A stretch of DNA of 64,000 bases from Bactericera cockerelli. Lineage: Eukaryota > Arthropoda > Insecta > Hemiptera > Triozidae. The notes beneath the pieces were generated by a model. That model did not search any database, was not told the DNA's origin, and worked only from the letters and a program-made list of their open reading frames with translations. The stretch spans positions 20,895,321 to 20,959,320 of the forward strand of contig CM044963.1 in the NCBI GenBank assembly GCA_024516035.1, read 5' to 3'. Every line of letters begins with the position of its first letter. Positions within the stretch are counted from its first letter, which is position 1. Position numbers and translations under genes: made by a program. Of this stretch, positions 1 to 9,019 are shown piece after piece.

Positions 1-875
1 TAGAATTCTTTTACCATGTTTTATAAAACATTTATCAGTCTAAGATTCAATTTTCTTTTCTTCTTAATTATTACACTCGAAAAAAAAAGACCCATTAAAA
101 TTGTTTCAACAGTTTTGCATCGTAAATTCAAAATAAAAGGCTCAAGTAGAAGCCTAATTGGTCAATCTAGGGTTTTAATAATTTGTTTTAGAAAGCTATA
201 GGTATTCCTATATCAATAATCCTACGAAATTCTCATTATTTTAATTCCAAGAACGTTTGTTATAGCGTATCTGTTTTATTTTTTGAATGAAATGTACTTT
301 TTTTCATGATAGGTAGCTCAATATAGCCCGACAGATAGGTATCTTCTGGCTGAATTTCATAAGGAAAACATTGAATTTCTTCCTTTGATCACGATGATTT
401 ATTTTGAATAGGTACAATTATCTCCTCCGTTTCTGATTTTTTTCGTTGTTTATAATATTTTCTATTGGGATTTCACTTTACGATAATATTTTTCTTTTCA
501 TTCATTTCTAAATAAATGCCTCGAAGTAACTTTTTTGTGGGTTTCTATGTTAACCTGAAATTTAACTTATGAGCGCCTGAAAATTATGTAGTTATGCTAT
601 GTACAATAAAACAGCGAATTCGCGTTCTCATTCAGATGTTCGTAATTAATTTTTGATATTTCATGAAATATTTCCTTAATTCCAAGGTTACCTAACTAAT
701 TGTATGCAAATTAGGTGATGCTCTTCTCATTGTTCTCAGATAAATTATAATTATAGCAAAGCACTTCTTGCTGTTACAAAAAATGTAAAAATAAATAAAA
801 ATTCAGTAGACATTGTACTTACGTTAATATTTTTTATCTCTATTAAAATATTGAAAATCTCTGTTTTCTTTTCAG
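1..875. other. AT-rich flank without a recognisable gene
   Basis: I see no convincing coding frame. About 98-180 resembles 28429-28507: both run through a 'gtttcaacag/a', a 'gtagaagc' and a 'cagtcaat/gtcaatc' block in the same order. It is therefore a relic of a dispersed repeat and not unique sequence. Confidence 0.5.
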
Positions 876-989
876 TTGTACAACCGAGGTCCATCAGAGA
901 GTAAGAAATCTACGAGACCAGGATCGAATCAAAGTGAAGAGATCAATGCCAGGATATATTTTATACCTTGGATCAAAATTTTACTATAA
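876..989 (+). CDS. Candidate terminal exon, product unknown
   Basis: A strong acceptor (CTGTTTTCTTTTCAG, ending at 875) is followed by an open frame of 37 codons that ends at TAA 987-989. The peptide is hydrophilic, rich in Ser, Lys, Glu and Arg, and starts LYNRGPSES. There is no start codon, so it would have to be the last exon of a gene entering from the left. A second reading is a 25-nt microexon ending before GTAAGA at 901. The support is only the splice signal plus openness; I recognise no family. Confidence 0.27.
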   Translation: MYNRGPSESKKSTRPGSNQSEEINARIYFIPWIKILL

Positions 990-2110
990 TATTCACTGTT
1001 CAGGGTCGAATCCCAGAACAGTCTAAAATTTGAGTGATAACATATTAAAGATAATTTTTTTTAACATTTGAAGATAAATGAGATTTTTGAGCAAAAATTG
1101 TATCTGAAGAATATTATGCTGATAAGACGGAAAACATCATTGAGTTAAAATCTAATTATCAAATTAATTTAATTATTCATCAAATTGAACTGAATGAAAT
1201 ACCTTAAAATAAAATTGAATGGAATGAAAGTTACTATTTTGTAAAGAATGTTTTTGATTTGTACCTACATACATATTTTTTTTACAACAAATTATATATT
1301 ATTTTATTTTAGTTTTAAGTTCTTTTTGTTTAAATTTCAAGAAAAAAAGATATGAAATCTTAAATTCTAAAAGCAGCCAGGACAACACGAAATAATATTT
1401 TCATTGAGTTGTAAATTTAGAGAAACATGAAACACCTGTGCCGAGGTGTGAAGAACACCCTTTACGAAGAAAGAGAAATTTATATAATAACAGGAACCTT
1501 TTCAGAAAAAGACATTCAGTGATCCTTTTCAATGCAAAATATTACTGACATGCATTTTTATGGCTAGCTTACAGTACTAGTAAGACAAACAGGCTATCAG
1601 CAATCCCTGAGTTCGGATTCTTACTAAAGCATGGATAAATATATAAGTTTGTATTGAACGCTTCCATTCTTTAAGTATCCATCCACCAGAGAAATCTCTT
1701 AGAATTTCTAACACCCTGTATGCAAGGAGGTTAATAATTGGCAAGGGTCCTGGCAACCACGTCAGCTGGAAAAAAGGTTACTTTCCTATAAATTCCATGT
1801 AAGAGGAGTCCATTAGTTGTTATTATTAAATAAGACTACCTAAACCTTTTCGTTTTGAGCTAGATCTTCAAAAAGAAAACGATTTGTGTTAACAAAAGTC
1901 TAAATGAAACCAGAGTCTTTTACCTAATAAAATGTATATATTTATAAATAAATGTTTTGAAAGTTTTTTATTCTATATTTTTTGCTTAGTTTTTTAATGT
2001 CAATGTTCAATTTATTATGGTGTTCGAAATTGGCAAAAAATTTCATCTCTTTGTATCTAGGCCGATACAAATTTCATGTAAGAGGAGTCCATTCATTGTT
2101 ATTATTAACC
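990..2110. other. Non-coding AT-rich stretch
   Basis: No gene is visible. A segment of roughly 45 bp near 1791-1835 (containing 'catgtaagaggagtccatt') recurs near 2073-2113 in the same orientation. The second copy lies just before a tRNA-derived SINE, so this is probably repeat-derived DNA. Confidence 0.45.
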
Positions 2111-2112
2111 AA

Positions 2113-2350
2113 TCGAACCTCAGTAGCTCGATAAAGAGGTGGACTCGAGAATTGTAATCTGGAGGTTGGTGGTTTGAATCCCAAGTACGGCGAAACTTTA
2201 GGAATGAAAATCTGAGTAATTTTGACATGATGATTGTGATTGACCAGATATCAGGACGTGGGTATTAGCTTCTAATCACCGAGAATTGTACCAGTTGACC
2301 ACATTCATTGTACTCCACCATTCTGGTTCGGGACCGTCATTGCCTTTATG
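2113..2350 (+). repeat. tRNA-derived SINE-like repeat
   Basis: A tRNA-like head is visible. An A-box-like 'tagctcgataaagaggtgg' begins near 2124, and a B box 'ggtttgaatcc' lies near 2170. The tail after the B box carries 'gattgaccag' and 'ggacgtgggta'. The anticodon arm and acceptor stem do not form properly, so I read it as a retroposon and not a tRNA gene. The 3' limit is approximate. Confidence 0.45.
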
Positions 2351-2370
2351 TATTTTGTTTTTTTTTTTTT

Positions 2371-2722
2371 AGGTTTAACGTCGCTTTCAACTGCATAATC
2401 AATTGATCATATCAGAACGAGAGTGTTATTATTAAACATATTGGATCAACTTTTATTTACATATAATTATAATACATAGAAAATGAGATTAAATAAAACA
2501 AAACTTGATCAAGGGCGGTGCTAATGCCAACGACAAACTCTTCCTCGATTTACCCTCCATTCGCAGGAAACTCACAAACCTGATACCCACATTAACCTCA
2601 CCCAGTCTGGGTTGGTCCAGAACGCCAGCATCACGAAATCTTCACCTCGCTGGACGTTGCTTAACTTTGATGATCCCACGAGAACCGATGCATTCAACGC
2701 TCCTTCAACGCTGGCTATGTGT
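2371..2722 (-). repeat. 5S rRNA-derived SINE with a nested insertion
   Basis: Read on the minus strand, the 5' part contains the 5S-like internal-promoter block 'gaagttaagcaacg' (here as 'ttgcttaactttgatgatc' near 2660 on plus). The 3' part ends with the family's 'gttgaaagcgacgtt' block (2374-2395). The family's continuous 3' module is interrupted between about 2432 and 2545 by foreign AT-rich DNA. That insert ends in a piece resembling the tail of the SINE at 29920-30174 ('aagggcgg', 'ctcttc'). Confidence 0.7.
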
Positions 2723-2984
2723 TCTTTATTTAGAAGAGATTTTGGAGTAAATTTTGCCGAATCTGAAATACGAACTCGTGAACTCTGGACAGTGAGAATT
2801 AGTCCTTACCATTTTCTGCATTTTCTGCGACAATCAATCAAATCTCAGTTTTAACTTCTCCTGTCACATGACTGCCACTTCCTAATTCACTCCGACATCA
2901 TTAGCTACTCAGCTGAAATATAAAAGTTTTCTTAGCCTCGCTATGCTTTAAGTAGTAAAGTGACATTGACAGGAGAGATAGAGA

Positions 2985-3002
2985 GAAAAGAGAAGGGAAA
3001 AA

Positions 3003-3036
<34 letters not shown>
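2985..3036. repeat. (GA)n microsatellite
   Basis: An almost pure purine tract of GA/GAAA repeats lies in the 3' flank of the C11orf54-like gene. Apparent ORFs through it on the minus strand are low complexity (Ser/Leu/Phe) and are not believed. Confidence 0.9.
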
Positions 3037-3383
3037 CATAAGACAGAGATTATGAGAAAAAGAGAGAATTGAATAATATAATAATATGGCAAATAAATTT
3101 ACATCAATAAATATTAAATAGTAGCTCATCTATACGTGGTGAGTGGATTAATTATTTTACAAGAATAGATTATGCTGTGCTGTGATTTGATTGTATTGGT
3201 TCTGTACTAGTTGCTATCTGAGCACAAAATTAAAAAAAAAACATAAAAAATGGTATAGCATCGTTTCCCCACAAATTTTTAGATTTTCCGCACGAAAACC
3301 TGGTTTCTCGATTCTCATGCCAAATTTTTGGAATATGATTACATTAAATGAATATTTTAGGGACAATGCTTGCTCTAATCTAC

Positions 3384-3797
3384 TCAAGGCTTATCAACGC
3401 GATGAATAACCTCTGCCAAGTTAAGATAGGCGGTATAGCTGACATTCTCCGCGTCCACATCGTAGTGGTAGTGACCACCTTGGTTGTGGTGGTTGAAACT
3501 GTGGAAGTGTTGAAGCCGCAAGTCCAGCCCCGCCACCTCCGCCGATATCACGGTGCCCAGTGCCACCAGTGGCGGCGTCAGGTCTTGGAACACCAGCCAG
3601 GCGTTGAGTTGTTCCTTTGTGTCCAAGGGTGTGGCCGAGAAATCGGGCATGATGTGGTGTTTGGCGAGGGCGTTCTCGATCAAGAACACTCCGCCCAGAC
3701 CGACAGATTTCTCTTTGTAGTGTGCCGCCAAAGCCTGCTGGATGCTAGTCACGAAATCCGCCGCTCCGATTCTGGATGTTGCTTGGATTTTGATGAT
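3384..3797 (-). CDS. C11orf54: C11orf54-like ester hydrolase (DUF1907), exon 2
   Basis: This is the C-terminal exon of a DUF1907/C11orf54 family protein. Family members are zinc-binding ester hydrolases of about 315 residues with a metallo-beta-lactamase-like fold. The exon begins after an AG acceptor (CT on plus at 3798-3799) and gives 137 codons plus TGA at 3384-3386. Diagnostic stretches are GLGGVFLIENA, AKHHIMPDFS and GGHYHYD; the two His of HYHYD and others nearby are the expected zinc ligands in this family. It joins exon 1 in phase 0: exon 1 ends ...GHAGK and this exon starts IIKIQA, which matches the family's continuous GKV-hydrophobic-K region. The joined protein is about 310 residues, so it is full length with no visible lesion. 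Confidence 0.93.
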   Translation of the reverse strand: MIKIQATSRIGAADFVTSIQQALAAHYKEKSVGLGGVFLIENALAKHHIMPDFSATPLDTKEQLNAWLVFQDLTPPLVALGTVISAEVAGLDLRLQHFHSFNHHNQGGHYHYDVDAENVSYTAYLNLAEVIHRVDKP

Positions 3798-3828
3798 CTG
3801 TAAGTGTAGTAGGGTATGCTTTAATTTA

Positions 3829-4065
3829 ACAATTTCGGTTCAACGTCGCTTTCAACTGCATGGTCATATCATGACGATGGTGTCCCTCTATTTGCAGGAA
3901 ATTCACATATCTGCTACCAACGTTAACTTCTATCAGCCTGGGTTTGCCCGGAATGCCACTATCACCAAGTCTTCACATCGTGGAATGTTGCTTAACTTCG
4001 GTGATCCTACGAGAACCTACGAGCATTCAATGCGACATCGACGCTGGCAGGGTATACTTTAATGT
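3829..4065 (-). repeat. 5S rRNA-derived SINE in the C11orf54-like intron
   Basis: It lies in sense orientation to the host gene, inside its only coding intron. On plus, the SINE 3' end 'caacgtcgctttcaactgc' is at 3841-3859 and the 5S-like block 'ttgcttaacttcggtgatc' is near 3990. The order and spacing match the other copies at 2371, 9967, 16877 and 41905. Confidence 0.75.
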
Positions 4066-4553
4066 GGCATTCATACGAATGTCATGAATATTGCACTATC
4101 ACCCAATTCCTTCGCTTGTAGTAGCGTACTAGACTTGGGGATCTGGGGTCAATCACCAGCAGCGCAGAAAATTTCTGCTCTGTACTTGGATGTCTGGGGT
4201 TCACTTAAAGCTCGTCAGGAAAAACGAGTTGCTGTTTGTATGAATAGCGACCAGTAGCGGCATTACGAGAAGTAATATATGGATATGGAATATGATCAAG
4301 TTTAGAGTTTAGAATGCTGAGCTACCCACTGAATTTGGGACATAATTATATAATGAAACCACACAGTCACTTTTTTTCTTCAAATTTCTTCAAAGCTGAA
4401 TTTGAAATATTTTTTAGTATTTTAAAATATGATTTTAAAAAGGTAAACTCACAGTTCTTGACTGAATAGTTTTAATATGTATCCTCATTACAGTTACGTG
4501 TAGACCTACTACCACCTAGCTCCCCATTTATTGTATCACTTCTAGTCCATCAA

Positions 4554-4675
4554 TGTAATATGTATAGTAGGGTTTGATGATTTGAAAGATGAGAGAGCGG
4601 CCAGTGTAGTTTGTGGAAATAAAAGATCAGTTTAGTTTTGACCACCGTACTGGTATGTTGTTCCTGTCTTAGAGA
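4554..4675 (+). repeat. 5' LTR of the deleted gypsy-like element
   Basis: It starts TGTAATATG and includes AATAAA (about 4617-4622), a plausible polyadenylation signal. It appears identical to 6334-6455. No primer-binding site follows; coding sequence begins at once. Confidence 0.78.
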
Positions 4676-6333
4676 TTTATGAAGAGACAGGAAAGAAGCT
4701 ATTTGCTTATGGCAGTGATACACCTTTACCCATCATAGGTAAACTAAAGTGTGACGTTTCCATTTCAAATAGGACAAAGCTTAAAAATGTGAAATTCTTC
4801 ATCTGTCAAGGCAATGGTGTGCCCTTGTTGAGTGGTGAGACGGCGAAAAAACTTGGCATTCTGAAAATGGACATACCTATTAATTCAGTTGAAGGAAAGT
4901 CACAACCCTCACCTTTATCATTGGAATTTGTAACACCTAACAGTAAGATATTTGATTCAAGTGACCACTATGTGAGATGTGTATCCTTGAGTCTAGAAGA
5001 AATTCGAGAACATTCACAGCAAGACCCGAGGATGTCTTCACTGAAACAAGCCATAAAAAGTGACAGATGGCCTGTAGAGTTCAGGAAATTTGAATTAATC
5101 AAGACAGAGCTGTGTATAATGGATGACATGATATTAAGAGGTACTAGGATTTTCATCCCTCCATCACTCAGGAAGCACACGCTATCCCTAGCTCACGAAG
5201 GACATCCTGGAATTGTGAAGATGAAGCAAAAGTTGAGAACCAAAGTGTGGTGGCATAATATGGAAAAAGACTGCGAGAGTTATTGTAAGTCTTGTCATGA
5301 ATGTCAGGTGGTAGGAAACCCTAGCTCTCCTGAGCCCATGAAAATTGTTCGTATGCCTGAATCACCATGGAGTACTATTGCTGTTGATTTTCTCGGTCCA
5401 CTCCCTAATGGTACTTATGTTCTCGTGGTTATAGATCATTACAGCAAATATTATTTATGCGAATTTCTCACTTCTATTACAGCAAAGAAAACCATTAATA
5501 CACTGTGGAAGATTTTCTCCTTATTTGGTCTACCAAAAGTTTTAATATCTGATAATGGTCCACAGTTCATCAGTAGAGAACTCAGAGATTTCTGCATTGG
5601 GAACAACATTGTACAGCATCTGAACACTCCAGAATGGCCTCAAGCTAATGGAGAAGTTGAGCGTCAAAACAGGACTATCTTGAAAAGATTGAAGACAGCC
5701 CAGCTGAATAACGAAGATCTGGACAATACTTTGAGAACATTTATCTTCAATTATAATTCTACACCTCACTCTGTTACAGGAAAGACCCCAGCTTTTCTCA
5801 TGTTTGCGAGAGAATTCCGAGACAAACTCCCATCAGTTGAGTCAGCATACAATGTGGACCCTGTGGCTCTCGACAGAGATTTTCAACACAAAATGAAAAA
5901 CAAGCAGTACTATGAAAAACATCATCACGCGAAAGAAAATAACATCAAAGTGGGAGATACAGTATTGCTGCAGCAAAACAAAACCAACAAACTCTGCAGC
6001 AGATATGATCCGTCCACCCCCAATGATATTTTCTGTGAAGAGAATGAAGATAATAATATTATTAATGATGCTGATGTAAGAGTACCACCAGGAGGTGATG
6101 CTGATGAAAGAGTATCAGAAGATGATGCTGGTGAAGGAGCACCTGAAGATGATGCAAGCAATCTAAACAACAATAATGAAGATATTGATGAGGCTGTACA
6201 AAAAGAAGAAAATTGTGAAGAACTTAGTGATTGGCAAAGCGCCGAATCATCAGAGAGTTATGAAGATCCGAAAGATCAAGATTGGTTACCTGTTCAAAGG
6301 CAAAGAAAAAGAAAAAAGAAAAGGAAGGAATAA
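4675..6333 (+). CDS. Protease remnant fused to integrase (retrotransposon)
   Basis: One open frame runs from the LTR edge to TAA at 6331-6333; it shows no obvious ATG start. Numbering from the GTG at 4789, the first 25 residues plus upstream in-frame codons (YGSDTPLPIIGKLKC, then LLSGETAKKLGIL) resemble the C-terminal half of a gypsy retropepsin; the catalytic DTG part is missing. The integrase zinc finger is H136, H139, C166 and C169. The catalytic triad is D200 (AVDFLGP), D255 (SDNGPQF) and E291 (NGEVERQ), with exactly 35 residues between the last two, as expected for DD35E. Residues from about 410 onward are acidic and Asn-rich, then end in a Lys/Arg block encoded by the polypurine tract. 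RT is gone, yet the frame is unbroken over 550 codons. Confidence 0.85.
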   Translation: MYEETGKKLFAYGSDTPLPIIGKLKCDVSISNRTKLKNVKFFICQGNGVPLLSGETAKKLGILKMDIPINSVEGKSQPSPLSLEFVTPNSKIFDSSDHYVRCVSLSLEEIREHSQQDPRMSSLKQAIKSDRWPVEFRKFELIKTELCIMDDMILRGTRIFIPPSLRKHTLSLAHEGHPGIVKMKQKLRTKVWWHNMEKDCESYCKSCHECQVVGNPSSPEPMKIVRMPESPWSTIAVDFLGPLPNGTYVLVVIDHYSKYYLCEFLTSITAKKTINTLWKIFSLFGLPKVLISDNGPQFISRELRDFCIGNNIVQHLNTPEWPQANGEVERQNRTILKRLKTAQLNNEDLDNTLRTFIFNYNSTPHSVTGKTPAFLMFAREFRDKLPSVESAYNVDPVALDRDFQHKMKNKQYYEKHHHAKENNIKVGDTVLLQQNKTNKLCSRYDPSTPNDIFCEENEDNNIINDADVRVPPGGDADERVSEDDAGEGAPEDDASNLNNNNEDIDEAVQKEENCEELSDWQSAESSESYEDPKDQDWLPVQRQRKRKKKRKE

Positions 6334-6457
6334 TGTAATATGTATAGTAGGGTTTGATGATTTGAAAGATGAGAGAGCGGCCAGTGTAGTTTGTGGAAAT
6401 AAAAGATCAGTTTAGTTTTGACCACCGTACTGGTATGTTGTTCCTGTCTTAGAGACA
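6334..6457 (+). repeat. 3' LTR of the deleted gypsy-like element
   Basis: It abuts the polypurine tract at 6302-6330. It appears identical to the 5' copy through 6455 and then continues CA, giving the canonical TG...CA form here. Confidence 0.78.
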
Positions 6458-6554
6458 TTTCAATCACCAGGTTTACTATGGGTGGGCTAGCTACTAGCTA
6501 CTACACAGGCCAGACATACATTATTATTAAGACTGGACATGAAAGGAGCCTAGA

Positions 6555-6580
6555 TTTTTTTTTTTTTTTTTTTTTTTTTT
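6555..6580. repeat. Poly(T) tract (26 nt)
   Basis: This is probably the tail of a minus-strand retroposon in the C11orf54-like intron, or a homopolymer in the host intron. No family body could be recognised beside it. Confidence 0.6.
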
Positions 6581-6747
6581 AAGCATTATTAGGTAGAACA
6601 AAAAGTATATACAGTAGAACAAAATGAAATTAATATAAAGAAAAAAAAAAGATTAAATGAAGGAAAAAAAAAATAATAATCCTCTCACCACCGTGATTTA
6701 GGTATTAATACCTACCTCACGAACACGGAATTATACTAAAGATTTAC

Positions 6748-7266
6748 CTTCCCCGCGTGTCCCTGACAGGAGTAGAAGCTCGCAAGCAGCGCGAAGCTTG
6801 TGTCTTCACTGGCCGGCCGCAGCAGGTCAATGACCTTCCGATCTGTCACCTTTGCAATTCGAGTCCCATTGTTGATTGTGGTCCCAGCCGAAATGGTCAC
6901 ATCGAAGACGCCCTCGCAATTGGTGCCCGCGAAACGCCATGACCCCGCCCCCGCGCCCACGGCAAACGTGGGCACCGTGCCAGTCACGCGCGACAGATGA
7001 GCCAGGTCGTAGATTTTGTCCGTCTTAGCGACCGGTTCCAAATGAGAGGCGCCTCCATATTCCACGAGGCTGGGACAGCCACCCAGACCAGGGCTGGTCA
7101 AATTGAACGGCGCCGAAGTGAGGTCCGGGCACTCGGTGAACGTCACGGACACTTTTCTGAACACTTTGGCCAGTCCTTCATTGAGCACCCGAATGACTTC
7201 GTCTAAGGGAGGTACAAACAAGTTCACATGTTCTACTAACAAATGGTCCACATTTAAAACAGACAT
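6748..7266 (-). CDS. C11orf54: C11orf54-like ester hydrolase (DUF1907), exon 1
   Basis: This is the N-terminal coding exon of the DUF1907 family hydrolase, 173 codons, ending at an AAG|GTAAAT donor (6747 downward on plus). Family landmarks in order are FVPPLDEV near the start, CPDLTSAPF, GGASHLEPV, KIYDL, the glycine motif VGAGAG, and FALLASFYSCQGHAGK at the end. I start at ATG 7264-7266 (peptide MSVLNVDH). A good acceptor (ACTATTTTAG) lies 4 nt upstream, which suggests a separate 5' UTR exon and makes the in-frame ATG 30 nt further up (7296) less likely. The intron of 2.95 kb has swollen through TE insertion. Human C11orf54 is reported as a nuclear or cytosolic enzyme with esterase activity; the substrate here is unknown. 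Confidence 0.93.
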
Positions 7267-7299
7267 TTTGCTAAAATAGTAGTTTTCTTTGAACATGGG

Positions 7300-8310
7300 C
7301 GAAAATTAAATAATTTTAACATTAAACTAACCTATAATTTAATAAAATTTATTTTACTTTCAAAAAAAAAGAAGATAAAAAAAAGCACAGCACTCCAACG
7401 CAATCACTGGCTCTCTTACGAATATTCCAATCTCAATCTTATCACTAACAAACAACTTACAGTAGACCTATTATTTATCATGCATTGGTAGGGAGAAGGA
7501 GAAGGGGAAGTGAGAGACGGAGAGAGAAGACAAAAAGACAGAGATAGACGAAAAAAAGTGATAGAGAAAGAAGTTTGCCTCACAGAAGTAGTTCAGAGTT
7601 GCCATAGAGTAAAAGTTGCCGCCGCGTCAACTTTATGAATATAAATTACGCCCTAATGTAATCTCTTATGTACAGGGTAGGGTGACTAGAATGACGAAAT
7701 GTTTATAGTAAAAAATATTTATTGAAAAAAAATATAACACAATTTTTAGTAAAATAACAAACACAAATCTTGGTGGTCGAGGATTTCAGTCACTGGTCTA
7801 GTATTTCAGGTAGCGTAGGGTCCGTTAGATCGAATTCCGCCCAGTGCATGATTTCTTTTTATTGATTCGATAATTTGACCACATCGGTTTAAAAAACCAA
7901 ACTCCTGAAAAGTAAGCTCCATAGTCCCAATTGGGTAGCATTTAATAAGTTTTTTTTTGGTGTATTTCTATTCTTCAAATATTTTATGGAGTAACAAATA
8001 TTTTATGGAGTAACCTGTATAATGCTAATTGTTTTTTTTTATCTTTCCTTTTCGCGGATTTTTATTCCACGACTGAAATTTGCCAGACAGAAAAACTTTA
8101 TACCAGGATAACACATTAAGGATAACCTCTATCTCCTTCTCTCCTTTTCTCCTTCTCTCCTTTTCTCCTTCTCTCTTTTCCTCTTTCTCTCCTTTTCTCC
8201 TTCAATCCTTTTCTCTTTCTCTCCTTTTCTCCTTCTCTTCTCTTCTATTTAAAGTTTAAACCAAAGTTTTTTTATATAGACCAGTTGGAGTTTCACAAGA
8301 GAATAACCAA
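7300..8310. other. Upstream region of the C11orf54-like gene
   Basis: No coding frame is evident. It holds the presumed promoter/5' UTR side of the hydrolase gene (7300-7700), a GA-rich tract near 7493-7560, a direct repeat of 'aaatattttatggagtaac' near 7976-8014, and a (CTCCTTTTCTCCTT)n pyrimidine array at about 8131-8245. I could not fix a TATA box or start site. Confidence 0.5.
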
Positions 8311-8609
8311 TTATCACACCGACCTCTATTTAAATCTATTGTGACCAGTTGATTCTAATTTTCTTCTGATGTACGTCCTGATTTGAAGTAGTCAGGACGG
8401 GGTTTTTACCGTTCATTCGCTGGGAATGATATCAGCTACCCACATCAACCTCATCCAACTTGACTAGGACCGGAAATGTGTTTGGATGGAACAGAATGTT
8501 CGTCGAAAAGTCTGCCCCAACCAGGAGTCGAACTCGAGAACTCTGCACTACGGGCAGTAGTCACAATAATTACGCCACGGAGGCTGGTAAATAGAGGTCG
8601 GTGTGATAA
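8311..8609. mobile_element. TIR-bounded element carrying a tRNA-headed SINE
   Basis: The ends are a perfect 22-bp inverted repeat, 8311-8332 and 8588-8609 (outer bases TTATCACACCG). Between them, on the minus strand, lies a SINE-like body. A tRNA-type B box GAGTTCGACTCC lies near 8526-8537 and a head 'cctccgtggcg' near 8575-8585. The 3' module (8395-8455 on plus) matches the 5S-headed SINEs: 'gaggttgatgtgggtagc', then 'gcgaatg', then 'ccccgtc'. Either a SINE landed in the centre of a 44-bp palindrome, or the whole is one composite unit. Confidence 0.65.
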
Positions 8610-8854
8610 AACAAGAGTATAGTTTATTATTATTGTTTAATAATGCGAGTATTTTAAAGAACTCTGTTCTGAATTTTAAAAATAATCTCTTCTCTTCTAA
8701 TAGCTACAATAAGTTACAATCAGCAGAAAGGATCTAGTTTTCAAATTGATGTTTAATAATTGAAAATGTTATTTTAATTAAAAATCTCTTCTCTTTCTGT
8801 AGGTCCATCTCATTCTCTCTCCATTCTTCTCACATCCCCCACTTTTGCAGCCCC

Positions 8855-8859
8855 TTCTT

Positions 8860-8890
<31 letters not shown>

Positions 8891-8892
8891 TT
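8855..8892. repeat. (CT)n microsatellite
   Basis: A simple pyrimidine repeat, interrupted once by TTT. Confidence 0.9.
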
Positions 8893-9019
8893 TATTTCTT
8901 GTAATATATATCTCTGTCTTTATATTCAGCTCGAATGCTCGAAAATGAGTGTTTTAATAATTATGAAAAAAAAAAAACATTTCAGTTTAATGAAGTCAGT
9001 ATTTTGCAATTCTCATATA

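Larger units (their letters stand above)
4554..6457 (+). mobile_element. Internally deleted Ty3/gypsy-like LTR element
   Basis: Two direct repeats of about 122 bp (4554-4675 and 6334-6455, constant offset 1780) appear identical by eye. They start TG and contain AATAAA, so they behave as very short LTRs. A 29-nt all-purine polypurine tract (6302-6330) sits just before the 3' LTR. The 5' LTR runs straight into the C-terminal half of a retropepsin, and that runs into an integrase. The primer-binding site, gag, the protease active site, RT and RNase H are absent. It lies antisense in the C11orf54-like intron. I could not find a clean target-site duplication. Confidence 0.8.

Noticed and set aside
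4549..6464. Target duplication TCAAT for the gypsy-like element
   Set aside because: TCAAT occurs at 4550-4554 and 6460-6464, but the left copy overlaps the LTR's first T and the right one lies 3 nt beyond the CA end. The geometry does not fit a clean duplication.
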